From NCBI GenBank assembly GCA_020432595.1, contig JAGQGA010000017.1:1-21817 (forward strand): a DNA stretch of 21,817 bases, read 5' to 3'. Source of the DNA: Anaerolineales bacterium. Lineage in GTDB: Bacteria; Chloroflexota; Anaerolineae; Promineifilales; Promineifilaceae. Shown here one piece after another: positions 1 to 6,720 of the stretch. Position 1 is the stretch's first letter. Each line of letters opens with the position of its first letter. The notes below the pieces were generated by a model. That model was not told the DNA's origin. It ran no database searches and saw only the letters and a program-made list of their open reading frames with translations. Made by a program: the position numbers and the translations under genes.

Positions 1-2
1 TC

Positions 3-230
3 AACAATATTGCCGATATCACCGAAGGCAAGGGTATGTTTGCCAAACTTGGCGAGACTTGGTTTGATGATTACTGGATGAATTACCGCAAAATCACGAT
101 TCCAGATGGCTGTGGCGGAACAAAGAAAATTTCCAGCCTGGTAGAGTTTGTCCAGTATCGAAATGGTGATGTCAGTTTGATCATTCCCAAGCGCAACTAT
201 TTGTCGCCGGAGGAAGAAAATGAAAGTTAG
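3..230 (+). CDS. C-terminal end of an unidentified protein, cut by the window edge
   Basis: The frame is open from the left edge to a TAG at 228-230, so this is the tail (about 75 residues) of a longer gene whose start lies outside; the internal ATG at 36 need not be the start. The segment is rich in aromatic and charged residues, for example [13 protein letters not shown] do not recognise a family. Its last 11 bases overlap the start of the adenine methyltransferase gene, so the two are translationally coupled. A gene coupled upstream of a D12-class methyltransferase is often the matching restriction endonuclease or a specificity partner; that is inference from position only. Confidence 0.6.
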   Translation, partial: NNIADITEGKGMFAKLGETWFDDYWMNYRKITIPDGCGGTKKISSLVEFVQYRNGDVSLIIPKRNYLSPEEENES

Positions 231-1269
231 AGTTCCCCCGATCAAATCACAAGGCATTAAGACAAAACTGGTTCCCTGGATCAATAGCCTTGTTGCGATT
301 GATTTTGCGGGAACATGGATTGAGCCGTTTATGGGAACGGCCGTTGTTGCTTTCAATCTTGCCTCGAAAAACGCATTGCTGGCTGATACCAATCCTCATC
401 TCATCAACTTTTATCAAGCTATCGCTACAAAATGTATCACCCCAGGTATTGTGAGACAGTATCTTGAAGAAGAAGGGGACAAACTTTTAGAGGTTGGTGA
501 AGCCCATTATTATGCTATTCGAGATAGATTTAATCGTGAGCAAAGCCCTTTGGACTTTCTCTTCTTAAGTCGGGCTGGGTTTAATGGCATGATTCGGTTT
601 AACCGCAAGAGGGAATTCAATGTACCTTTCTGCCGTAAACCACACCGCTTCTCCCCAGCCTATATCACAAAGATTGTGAACCAGGTTGATTTTGTTGCTA
701 AATTGGTGCAGGTAAAAGATTTTCAGTTCAAATGTCAGAATTTTACAGAGACGATTCACCTAGCAACGGCCGATGACCTCATTTACTGCGACCCGCCCTA
801 TATCGGCCGGCATGTGGATTATTACAATAGTTGGGATGATGCCTGCGAAATGGAGCTATACGAGTTGTTAGCTGAGACACCGGCTGCGTTTATTCTATCA
901 ACGTGGCACCATAACGCTTATCGCAAAAACGAATATGTTGACTCTCATTGGAGCAGGTTTAACGTGCTTACCAGAGAACATTTTTACCATGTAGGGGCTA
1001 GTGAGAAAAATCGTAACCCAATGATCGAGGCTATTGTGACCAACATGGATATTTCTACTCACCAATTTGAAGAGCAATGCCAACCTCGGCAACTACAGCT
1101 ATTAGACGAAGCAAGTACGTATTTGGAAAGACAACATAATCAGCAAGAAATCATAGCCAAGAACAGGGTGAAGGTGCGTACAGCAAATCTGCATAAGGGT
1201 GCCATGTTGATGAACGATGATTTTGATGAACCTTTGCCAGATGATTTTTGGTTTGGTGACGGCGGTTAA
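220..1269 (+). CDS. D12-class (Dam-like) N6-adenine DNA methyltransferase
   Basis: This 349-aa protein should transfer a methyl group from S-adenosylmethionine to N6 of adenine in a specific DNA site. Two hallmark motifs of the D12/Dam family are visible in family order: the SAM-binding motif I (EPFMGT, residues 35-40) and the catalytic motif IV DPPY (191-194). Between them, [22 protein letters not shown] resembles the conserved middle region of Dam-family enzymes. The C-terminal 80 residues or so are charged and look like a lineage-specific tail. The ATG overlaps the upstream stop by 11 bases. The recognition sequence cannot be read from the protein. It may be a solitary enzyme or half of a restriction-modification pair with the truncated upstream gene. 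One AACGGCCGTT palindrome sits inside motif I (336-345). Confidence 0.9.
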   Translation: MKVRVPPIKSQGIKTKLVPWINSLVAIDFAGTWIEPFMGTAVVAFNLASKNALLADTNPHLINFYQAIATKCITPGIVRQYLEEEGDKLLEVGEAHYYAIRDRFNREQSPLDFLFLSRAGFNGMIRFNRKREFNVPFCRKPHRFSPAYITKIVNQVDFVAKLVQVKDFQFKCQNFTETIHLATADDLIYCDPPYIGRHVDYYNSWDDACEMELYELLAETPAAFILSTWHHNAYRKNEYVDSHWSRFNVLTREHFYHVGASEKNRNPMIEAIVTNMDISTHQFEEQCQPRQLQLLDEASTYLERQHNQQEIIAKNRVKVRTANLHKGAMLMNDDFDEPLPDDFWFGDGG

Positions 1270-1282
1270 CGCTATTTAGCAA

Positions 1283-1936
1283 ATGAACTGGTTAAAGCGA
1301 TTACGGCAATTTCTACGAATGAACAGCGACGATAGACAGCGAGAGGCGGCGAATGCCGGTGAGGGTGAGCGGTTTTTGATTGTGGGGCTGGGTAACACGG
1401 GGCGCAAGTATGCGGGTAATCGCCACAATATTGGCTTTATGGCGGTGGATCGGCTGGCGGCGAAGCATGGGCTGCTGTTGAACCGGGTGCAGAACAAGGC
1501 GCTGGTGGCAAACGGCCGTTTAGCCAACCACCCCGTCATCCTCGCCAAACCGCAAACGATGATGAACGGCAGCGGCGATGCCGTTGACCCACTGGCAAAG
1601 TTTTACAAAGTACCGCCCGCCAACGTGCTGGTCATTTACGACGAAATTGACATTGAGTTTGGCATGGTGCGGATTCGGGAAAAAGGGAGTTCTGGCGGCC
1701 ACAACGGCATGCGCTCCGTCATTCAGCATTTAGGGCAAGAGTTCCCGCGCATTCGCCTGGGGGTTGGTCGTCCCAATGGCAAAATGCCCGTCCACGCCTA
1801 TGTGCTGCAAGATTTTGCCAAGGATGAGCTGCCGCTGGTGGATGAGATGCTGGAAACGGCCGTTGCCGCTGTCGAAACCTTCCTCAGTGAGGGAATCAAC
1901 ATGGCAATGAACAAGTACAATACAAAAAGGAGTTAA
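1283..1936 (+). CDS. pth: Peptidyl-tRNA hydrolase
   Basis: Pth cleaves the ester bond of peptidyl-tRNA released from stalled ribosomes and recycles the tRNA; it is a cytoplasmic housekeeping enzyme. All family landmarks are present: FLIVGLGNTG with Asn38, RHNIGF with His48 (the catalytic His, E. coli His20), the KPQTMMNGSG segment (89-98), DEID (120-123) with the catalytic aspartate, and the SSGGHNG substrate-binding loop. The 217-aa length exceeds the usual 185-195 because of an N-terminal extension of about 28 charged residues before the first beta strand. No better internal ATG leaves the GLGN strand intact, apart from Met13, so the true start could be 1283 or 1319. It sits 13 bases after the methyltransferase gene. 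Confidence 0.95.
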   Translation: MNWLKRLRQFLRMNSDDRQREAANAGEGERFLIVGLGNTGRKYAGNRHNIGFMAVDRLAAKHGLLLNRVQNKALVANGRLANHPVILAKPQTMMNGSGDAVDPLAKFYKVPPANVLVIYDEIDIEFGMVRIREKGSSGGHNGMRSVIQHLGQEFPRIRLGVGRPNGKMPVHAYVLQDFAKDELPLVDEMLETAVAAVETFLSEGINMAMNKYNTKRS

Positions 1937-2046
1937 AGGATCTAGCTATTCGTTATTGGGCGTTTAAACTGGAGGTTGAAAGTTGTTTCGCTCAATCTAG
2001 GCTAAGATTTTAGTCAAATCATTCACATGCTCGTGGAGACAATAAA

Positions 2047-2286
2047 ATGGTAGCTGATACGCAAACTTTGGACAGATTATTTAGCGAGGCTAGGCATCTA
2101 TCACCAGAATACAGACTACGCCTTGTACAGAGAATCATACAGACGCTTGTTTCAGCATCACCCATTCAGGAGCCACAGCCGCTACGTTTTGGCGAGTTTG
2201 GGGGTGACGAAGCAGACATGTCTACATTAGACGACTTCACTGTTGCAGAATGGCAGCCTACTGACGAGGAATTGGATGGCTCATAA
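2047..2286 (+). CDS. Putative VapB-like antitoxin (type II TA)
   Basis: A 79-aa acidic protein with a helical N-terminal half (LSPEYRLRLVQRIIQTLV) and an acidic, probably disordered C-terminal tail (DDFTVAEWQPTDEELDG). This is the usual shape of an antitoxin whose tail blocks a PIN toxin. The assignment rests mainly on position: its stop (2284-2286) overlaps the start of the PIN gene by 11 bases, the standard antitoxin-toxin arrangement. GGAG at 2034-2037 gives a ribosome-binding site 9 bases before the ATG. No canonical AbrB or RHH DNA-binding motif is obvious, so the antitoxin subfamily is left open. Confidence 0.7.
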   Translation: MVADTQTLDRLFSEARHLSPEYRLRLVQRIIQTLVSASPIQEPQPLRFGEFGGDEADMSTLDDFTVAEWQPTDEELDGS

Positions 2287-2686
2287 GTATATTCTGGATA
2301 CCCATGCCCTTGTTTGGTTTGTAGAAGGCAATAAACGACTGAGTGAAACGGCAAGGGCAGCGATTGCTGCAACCGACAGCCAATTGGTTCTACCACTCAT
2401 CGCTCTGGCTGAGGCAATGATTATTATTGAAAAAGGGAGAACAACTATAACAGACGTATCGAAATTCTTGAATCGCGTTTATGCAGATACGCGCATTGAA
2501 ATCTTTCCCCTTACACTGGATATATTTGAACGTAGCTTGACACCGGAAGGCCTCCGTATTCCCGAGTTGCATGATCGCTTCATTGTTTGTACAGGGCTTC
2601 ATTTACAGGATTTGGGAGAAACAGTGGAAATTATAACAAAAGATCAAGCAATTACTGAAGCCAATGTGTTAGCAGTCACTTGGTGA
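2276..2686 (+). CDS. VapC-like PIN-domain toxin
   Basis: A 136-aa PIN-domain protein, predicted to be a Mg2+-dependent ribonuclease toxin neutralised by the upstream gene product. The first acidic residue lies in YILDTHALVWF (Asp8). The conserved Glu appears in LIALAEAMIII, and the later acidic positions in LHDRFIVCTG and IITKDQAI match the PIN active-site quartet. The start is set at the ATG at 2276 and not at an in-frame codon at 2243, because 2276 places YILDTHALVW at the N-terminus as in this family and gives the 11-base overlap with the antitoxin. The substrate RNA is unknown. An AACGGCCGTT palindrome lies 20 bases after the stop. Confidence 0.88.
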   Translation: MAHKYILDTHALVWFVEGNKRLSETARAAIAATDSQLVLPLIALAEAMIIIEKGRTTITDVSKFLNRVYADTRIEIFPLTLDIFERSLTPEGLRIPELHDRFIVCTGLHLQDLGETVEIITKDQAITEANVLAVTW

Positions 2687-2706
2687 TTAGATTTGCGCTA
2701 TTTGTC

Positions 2707-2716
2707 AACGGCCGTT
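2707..2716. repeat. Intergenic AACGGCCGTT palindrome after toxin gene 1
   Basis: A perfect copy of the iterated palindrome in the 54-base gap between the PIN toxin gene and the mfd fragment. It is not constrained by coding, so its presence is not a codon-usage effect. Confidence 0.9.
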
Positions 2717-2740
2717 TAATAACCAATCTCTCTTCTTAAC

Positions 2741-4237
2741 ATGAGCATTTCCGGCTTACTCGACATTTTTAACGACCTCCCCGCCTACCAAAAGCTGCGG
2801 GCGGCTATGGCTGCCGAGCAAACGGTTCCCGCTTTGGAACTGCCCAGCAGTGGGCGAACGGCCGTTCTTGCCCACCTCCACCTCACCAGCAATGTCCCCA
2901 TCATCCTGCTCTCCGGCCGCATTGATGCCGTCACCGGCTGGCAACAGGCACTCGAAACATGGCTCCCCGCCGACCGCCAACCCTTGCGCTTCCCCGAACC
3001 CACCCCGCTGCCATTTGAGCGTGGTCCCTGGAGCGACCGCACCATCCAGGGACGGCTGGCCGTGCTGTCGGCACTCATGGCCGGGCAGCACCCCATGATG
3101 CCCGCCCCCGCCCACCCGCCGCTTATTCTCACCTCCGCCCGCGCCTTTTTGCAAAAAACATTGCCCAAACGCCGCTTTGTTGCCGCCACCCGCGCCCTGC
3201 GCGTGGGGCAAATTTTGGATTTGGACAAAACGATGGGGATGTGGCGCGAAATTGGTTTTGACCAAACCAGCGTGGTGGACGCGCCGGGGCAGGTGAGCCA
3301 GCGCGGCGGCATCATTGACATTTTTCCTATGAACGCGCCCTACCCGGTGCGGATTGAGCTGTTTGGTGACGAAATTGACACCATGCGCTATTTTGACCCC
3401 GCCACCCAACGCTCAATTGAGGTCAACGGCAGCAGCGCGGTGGAGCGGGTGATGATTACCCCGGCGCGGGAGGCGTTGCCGCAGGTAGGGCGGGAGCTGG
3501 CACTGACGTGGCCGGATGAGCTGCTGCCGGATGAAGAGAGCCTGCCGTCTTGGCGGGATGATATGACCCTGCTGCGCGAAGGACGGCCGTTTACGACTCT
3601 CGAATATTACCTCCCCTTGCTCTATGCCCGCCCCGCCAGCTTGCTGGATTATTTGCCAGAGAAGGCGCTGCTGGTGGTGGATGATTGGGCGGAGTTGGAA
3701 ACGGCCGTTCGTGAACTCCTCAGCCACGCCGACCAAATTGGCAACGAACAGCCCTCGCTGCCTCCCAGCTACAGCAGCCCCCTCTTTGAGTGGCGGGCCA
3801 TGGCCGACGAACTCCGCTGGTGGCAGCCGCTTCTTTTGGGTGTAGGCGAGGAAGAGGAGCCAGAACGCCACCCCCTGCACGAACTCAGCGAATCGTTTAC
3901 CCCCGGCCCCCGCTATGGTGGGCAGGTGCGTCCCCTCATGACCCAGCTTCGCTCTGCCCGGCGCGAGGGGGAACGTGCCATTGTCGTCAGCCGCCAGGCT
4001 GCTAGATTGGCCGATCTGTGGCGCGAAGAAAACCGCAATGTCATGGAAGAGGGCATTCGCCGCCAAACCAATTCCCCCCTGCCCCTCAGCACCCCCGCTC
4101 CCCTGCTCCTCTGCACCCCTGCACCCCTGCTCCCCTGCACCCCTGCTCCCCCGCACCACCCGCGCCACGCCCACACTACCCCATCCCAAATGCGCCGGCA
4201 GCGAAGCCACGATCTCAGCCACGGTGGGGTTAGGTAG
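2741..4237 (+). pseudogene. mfd: Truncated mfd (transcription-repair coupling factor), N-terminal part only
   Basis: Full-length Mfd (about 1150 aa) removes stalled RNA polymerase and recruits UvrA. Only the N-terminal UvrB-homology region is here. Landmarks include YQKLRAAM near the start, the QVSQRGGIIDIFPMNAPYPVRIELFGDEID block (about residues 185-214), typical of the UvrB/Mfd fold and UvrA contact module, and SRQAARLADLWREE near residue 420. Similarity stops at about nt 4060 and the frame then runs into a C-rich tandem repeat, giving a nonsense tail of Pro/Thr/Ala/Leu repeats to a TAG at 4235-4237. The polymerase-interacting domain, the helicase motifs and the C-terminal domain are all missing. 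The intact part shows no internal stops, so the truncation may be recent, or the module could still be translated. No clear ribosome-binding site precedes the ATG. Two AACGGCCGTT copies lie inside. Confidence 0.85.
4075..4160. repeat. C-rich tandem repeat of 9-base units (CCCCTGCAC/CCCCTGCTC)
   Basis: Imperfect head-to-tail copies of CCCCTGCAC and CCCCTGCTC, with a few shorter variants. The repeat marks the exact place where the mfd reading frame loses similarity. Such minisatellites are natural substrates for slippage and illegitimate recombination, which fits the truncation. Confidence 0.85.
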
Positions 4238-4593
4238 CTCAACAGGGATGGCGGGAAACGGCCGTTCACCAGCCTCAGCCCGCTGCCCATGCAGTTCTCG
4301 CTGCCCGCGTAACTCATATAGCCGCTGGTTTGCCGCCAGCAGCATTGGCGATGTCCCCCGCGCTTTCGCGTCCATCACCGGCGCACAGCCAACCCGTCAC
4401 CTGGCAGGCAGTTCCAGCCGCTATTCAGCAGCCTAGAACGCCTGATCCATTGACAGATGGATCAAGCTGTGCTATTCTCCTTGTCGTATAGTAAACCGCA
4501 CGAGGGGCATAATACCCCCCTCCCCCCTCAAATACGGGGCTTTCGCACTGATAGGATGCGCTAACATCCTTCAAGATTCAGCGGAATATGCGG

Positions 4594-4707
4594 TTAGCCA
4601 GCTAAAAAATATTGAGCAAAAGAAGCTAGTGTACCACCACTAGCTTTTTTGCTTTCTACTACAGCTTCCCAGTCACTTTCTTTGGGAAACTCTTCGCCAT
4701 CTAACAT
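4594..4707 (-). pseudogene. Short protein-like ORF, possible relic of a lost gene
   Basis: A 37-aa minus-strand frame starting MLDGEEFPKESDWEAVVESK and ending FAQYFLAG, preceded in frame by GVGLDTCHP after a TAG. The composition looks like real protein and not random translation, and the frame upstream of the TAG is interrupted by further stops, so it may be the 3' end of a decayed gene. I do not recognise the family. The 9-bp hairpin at 4623-4646 lies within it. Confidence 0.35.
4623..4650 (+). terminator. Rho-independent terminator-like hairpin
   Basis: Perfect 9-bp stem AAGCTAGTG (4623-4631) and CACTAGCTT (4638-4646), loop TACCAC, then a T-run to 4650. On the plus strand it has terminator form; no intact plus-strand gene lies directly upstream, so it may be a leftover. 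It overlaps the minus-strand mini-ORF. Confidence 0.6.
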
Positions 4708-4850
4708 AGGATGGCAAGTATCAAGGCCAACGCCTTGCTAGTAGCCTAAAGGCAAAAGATTCTATTCAGTTGAATCTAAAAGATGGGTGATGAGATTAAA
4801 GAAACTTGACCAATAGCCAATTATCGGTCATAATCTAACTCATCTAGCCC

Positions 4851-4905
4851 AGGCCTCTGTAACTGTTTTCCGGACAAGAAATGAAGTTACTAGGCCTCTT
4901 TTTTT
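4851..4905 (+). terminator. Large hairpin followed by a T-run
   Basis: Arms AGGCCT (4851-4856) plus GTAACT (4859-4864) pair with AGTTAC (4885-4890) plus AGGCCT (4892-4897), with a small asymmetric bulge and a 20-base loop, then seven T residues (4899-4905). This is a strong intrinsic terminator shape or the 3' end of a small RNA. There is no gene on the plus strand immediately upstream. Confidence 0.55.
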
Positions 4906-5060
4906 GCCTGCTGCCCCTGTGGTAGTAGCTGCGGGGCGATTTACTTTGCCGCTAGATTATACATAAACCTCGCCAATCGCCAAACTTTTGCCCGGCTACC
5001 TCTTGCCAAACAAGCTAGACCAGACCATAATCTTCTATCTCAACTTGAGGAATAGATGCG

Positions 5061-5318
5061 ATGCAAATCACCAATATTTCAGACAAAAATGCAGGGCTTA
5101 CAAAACTCATCGAGCGTGTGTTACGCGGTGAGGAAGTGATACTTGGTAAAGCCGGTAAACCGATTGCCAAATTGGTGCCTTATACACTCGACATGGCTCC
5201 ACGACAACTTGGCGCAGGCAATTGGAAGGGAAAGATATGGATTGCCGATGACTTTGACGAGCCTTCCGCCGAGCTTGAGGCGCTGTTTGCCGGAGAGCTA
5301 GATGAACCTGCTACTTGA
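5061..5318 (+). CDS. Phd/YefM-type antitoxin
   Basis: An 85-aa protein of Phd/YefM form. The N-terminal DNA-binding and dimerisation half carries the family signature: MQITNISDKNAGLTKLIERVLRGEEVILGKAGKPIAKLVP, with the typical GEEVIL...GKPIAKLVP ending. The acidic C-terminal tail (WIADDFDEPSAELEALFAGE) is the part expected to neutralise the PIN toxin. GAGG at 5047-5050 lies 10 bases before the ATG. Another ATG at 5056 is out of frame. The coding region overlaps the toxin gene by 17 bases. Antitoxins of this family usually repress their own promoter. The region lacks the AACGGCCGTT palindrome, unlike most of the window. Confidence 0.88.
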   Translation: MQITNISDKNAGLTKLIERVLRGEEVILGKAGKPIAKLVPYTLDMAPRQLGAGNWKGKIWIADDFDEPSAELEALFAGELDEPAT

Positions 5319-5682
5319 TACCCACATCTTCTTATGGGCTGTTGAAGATCATCCTAATTTGTCAGAAGCAGCCCGAGAGGCGATTGTTGCCGGTGATAAT
5401 GTTGTGTTTGTCAGCGCGGCCACTGCCTGGGAAATTGCCATCAAACGTGGGCTAGGCAAATTGGACGTGCCACGGGGAAATTACATCGAGGAGCTAAAGC
5501 TCCATCGCTTCACACCGCTCGATATTAAGACAGAGCATGCATTGGCGGTCGAGTCACTACCACCCCATCATAAAGATCCATTTGACCGCCTACTCATTGC
5601 ACAAGCACAAATTGAACAACTAACACTCATTACTCGTGATCCCAAAATGATGCTTTATGATGTAGCCTTCATTGCGTCGTAA
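5302..5682 (+). CDS. PIN-domain toxin (VapC-like)
   Basis: A 126-aa PIN nuclease of the type paired with Phd/YefM antitoxins. Visible active-site positions are Asp6 in LLLDTHIFLWA, the Glu in SAATAWEIAIKRGLGKL, the aspartate in HHKDPFDRLLIAQA, and the final acidic position in LITRDPKM. The HHKDPFDRLLIAQA block is highly characteristic. The gene overlaps the antitoxin by 17 bases and is presumably co-transcribed and translationally coupled. The predicted role is ribonuclease toxicity released when the antitoxin is degraded. It shares the fold but little sequence with the PIN protein at 2276-2686, so the two pairs are independent acquisitions and not a local duplication. Confidence 0.92.
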   Translation: MNLLLDTHIFLWAVEDHPNLSEAAREAIVAGDNVVFVSAATAWEIAIKRGLGKLDVPRGNYIEELKLHRFTPLDIKTEHALAVESLPPHHKDPFDRLLIAQAQIEQLTLITRDPKMMLYDVAFIAS

Positions 5683-5688
5683 ACTGCA

Positions 5689-5698
5689 AACGGCCGTT
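5689..5698. repeat. Intergenic AACGGCCGTT palindrome after toxin gene 2
   Basis: A perfect copy beginning 7 bases after the second PIN gene's stop codon. With the copy at 2707 it means that both toxin genes are followed closely by the palindrome, while neither TA coding region contains one. Confidence 0.9.
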
Positions 5699-5775
5699 TG
5701 CCCCCTTCCCCACACCTTCAAAAAAACACACGTCATAGTCGCCTTCATTGTCCTACCACCCAGCAAAAACTAGGA

Positions 5776-5804
5776 TTGACACTTCCATTAAGCTATCGTA
5801 ACAT
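5776..5804 (+). promoter_or_regulatory. Sigma70-type promoter of the recombinase gene, leaderless
   Basis: TTGACA at 5776-5781, a 17-base spacer, then TAACAT at 5799-5804. The expected transcription start, about 7 bases after the -10 box, falls on or next to the ATG at 5811, and no ribosome-binding site is visible. This suggests a leaderless mRNA. Confidence 0.6.
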
Positions 5805-5810
5805 GACTGC

Positions 5811-6500
5811 ATGGGACAATACAATAATGTTACTGCAAAATTTATCGCTTATTTGCGTGTTTCTACCCAAAAACAGGGGGAAAGTGGCTTGGGTCTGGCC
5901 GCCCAACGCGCCATTATTGACCATTACGCCCAAGGTGGGGAAATTGTGGACTACATCGTTGAAGTGGGCAGCGGCAAAAGTCTCGCCGCCCGCCCCAAGC
6001 TGCAAAGTGCCATTGCCCGCTGCCGCGCCCATGATTATGTGTTGATCGTGGCGAAGGTGGATCGCCTCAGCCGCAAGACGGAAGATGCCCTCGAAATCTA
6101 TAGCCAGCTCAACGGCCGTTTAATCACCTGCGACATTCCCAATCTCGACAAATTTACGCTGACGATTTTCATGGCGATTGCTGATAGAGAACGGGAGCTG
6201 ATTGGCATCCGCACCAAGGCGGCTCTGGCTGCCGCGCGTGAGCGGGGTGTCACCCTGGGCACGGCGGCGAATATGACGGCAAACGGCCGTTACCAAGGGC
6301 AGCAGCAAAACCGAGCCGATGCCATTGCCGCCTATGCCCAAACGGTTGGCTATGCCCGCCTGCTGCAACAGCAAGGGTTATCGCTGGCGCAAATAGCGGC
6401 CAGGCTGAATGACGAGGGGTTTAAGACGCGGCAAAATAAACCGTTTTATAAAATGACGGTTAAGCGGATTTTGGATAGAGAGAAGGCTAGGGACAGCTAA
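5811..6500 (+). CDS. Serine recombinase (resolvase family)
   Basis: A 229-aa site-specific recombinase. The catalytic domain starts with AYLRVSTQKQGESGLGL, in which Ser18 is the expected nucleophile and Arg16 a catalytic partner. VDRLSRKTEDAL and IADRERELIGIRTKAAL carry the remaining family signature residues. The C-terminal 60 residues (ARLLQQQGLSLAQIAARLNDEGF...KMTVKRIL) form a helix-turn-helix DNA-binding segment of the resolvase/invertase type. It is longer than classical gamma-delta resolvase (183 aa) but far shorter than large serine integrases. No transposase or obvious recombination-site repeats sit next to it, so its DNA target is unclear. It may be a leftover of a mobile element that brought the neighbouring TA pair. 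Two palindrome copies lie inside (6111, 6282). Confidence 0.92.
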   Translation: MGQYNNVTAKFIAYLRVSTQKQGESGLGLAAQRAIIDHYAQGGEIVDYIVEVGSGKSLAARPKLQSAIARCRAHDYVLIVAKVDRLSRKTEDALEIYSQLNGRLITCDIPNLDKFTLTIFMAIADRERELIGIRTKAALAAARERGVTLGTAANMTANGRYQGQQQNRADAIAAYAQTVGYARLLQQQGLSLAQIAARLNDEGFKTRQNKPFYKMTVKRILDREKARDS

Positions 6501-6520
6501 CCAAAATAACCAAAAGACTA

Positions 6521-6550
6521 TTGCCCTATTGTCCAATTTTCCCTTATAAT
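6521..6550 (+). promoter_or_regulatory. Candidate promoter P1 of the STAND regulator with flanking direct repeats
   Basis: TTGCCC (6521-6526), an 18-base spacer, and a perfect TATAAT (6545-6550). The -10 box is bracketed by two near-identical direct repeats, CCAATTTTCCCTTA (6533-6546) and CCAATTCCCTTA (6562-6573), which could be operator half-sites. Confidence 0.45.
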
Positions 6551-6688
6551 CAGGATAAGTTCCAATTCCCTTAAGGACTAAGGACAACTCTGGGGCATGT
6601 TGTTCCCAAAAGTCGCTCAGAAACGAAGTGATTTGTTCATGTTCCAGAAAGTGGTACAAAATGTTCCAATTTTTGTAAAAACCTGGCA

Positions 6689-6694
6689 TATAAT
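6689..6694 (+). promoter_or_regulatory. Second perfect -10 box upstream of the STAND regulator
   Basis: TATAAT 27 bases before the preferred GTG start. The -35 region is weak (TTCCAA at 6664-6669 with a 19-base spacer). Direct repeats ATGTTCCA at 6639 and 6661, 22 bases apart (two helical turns), lie just upstream. Confidence 0.4.
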
Positions 6695-6720
6695 GACCAT
6701 CAACCGCTTTGGAGATTAAC

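Larger units (their letters stand above)
4161..5054. other. Degenerate intergenic region between the mfd remnant and the second TA pair
   Basis: About 0.9 kb without a convincing full gene. The first part (4161-4440) is open on the minus strand from about 4378, and that frame contains a protein-like stretch (PNPTVAEIVASLPAHLGWG), possibly a gene fragment, but it then runs into the C-rich repeat; I could not identify it. After it come a small dyad at 4443-4464 (TGATCCAT and ATGGATCA arms), a 37-aa minus-strand ORF at 4594-4707, and two hairpins at 4623-4650 and 4851-4905, both followed by T-runs. Only one AACGGCCGTT copy (4257-4266) occurs between 4000 and 5688, fewer than in the flanking DNA. 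Confidence 0.6.

Noticed and set aside
2756..3409. Minus-strand ORFs of 217 and 178 codons inside mfd
   Set aside because: Antisense shadows in GC-rich coding DNA; the translations are rich in Gly, Arg and His without any recognisable motif.
3413..4378. Long minus-strand ORF opposite the mfd remnant
   Set aside because: Most of it is the antisense of the mfd frame and of the C-rich repeat. Only the first 65 codons or so look protein-like, and these are described as a possible fragment within the degenerate region.
5698..6045. Plus-strand ORF of 115 codons overlapping the recombinase start
   Set aside because: An out-of-frame shadow; the recombinase frame contains the catalytic motifs over the same bases.
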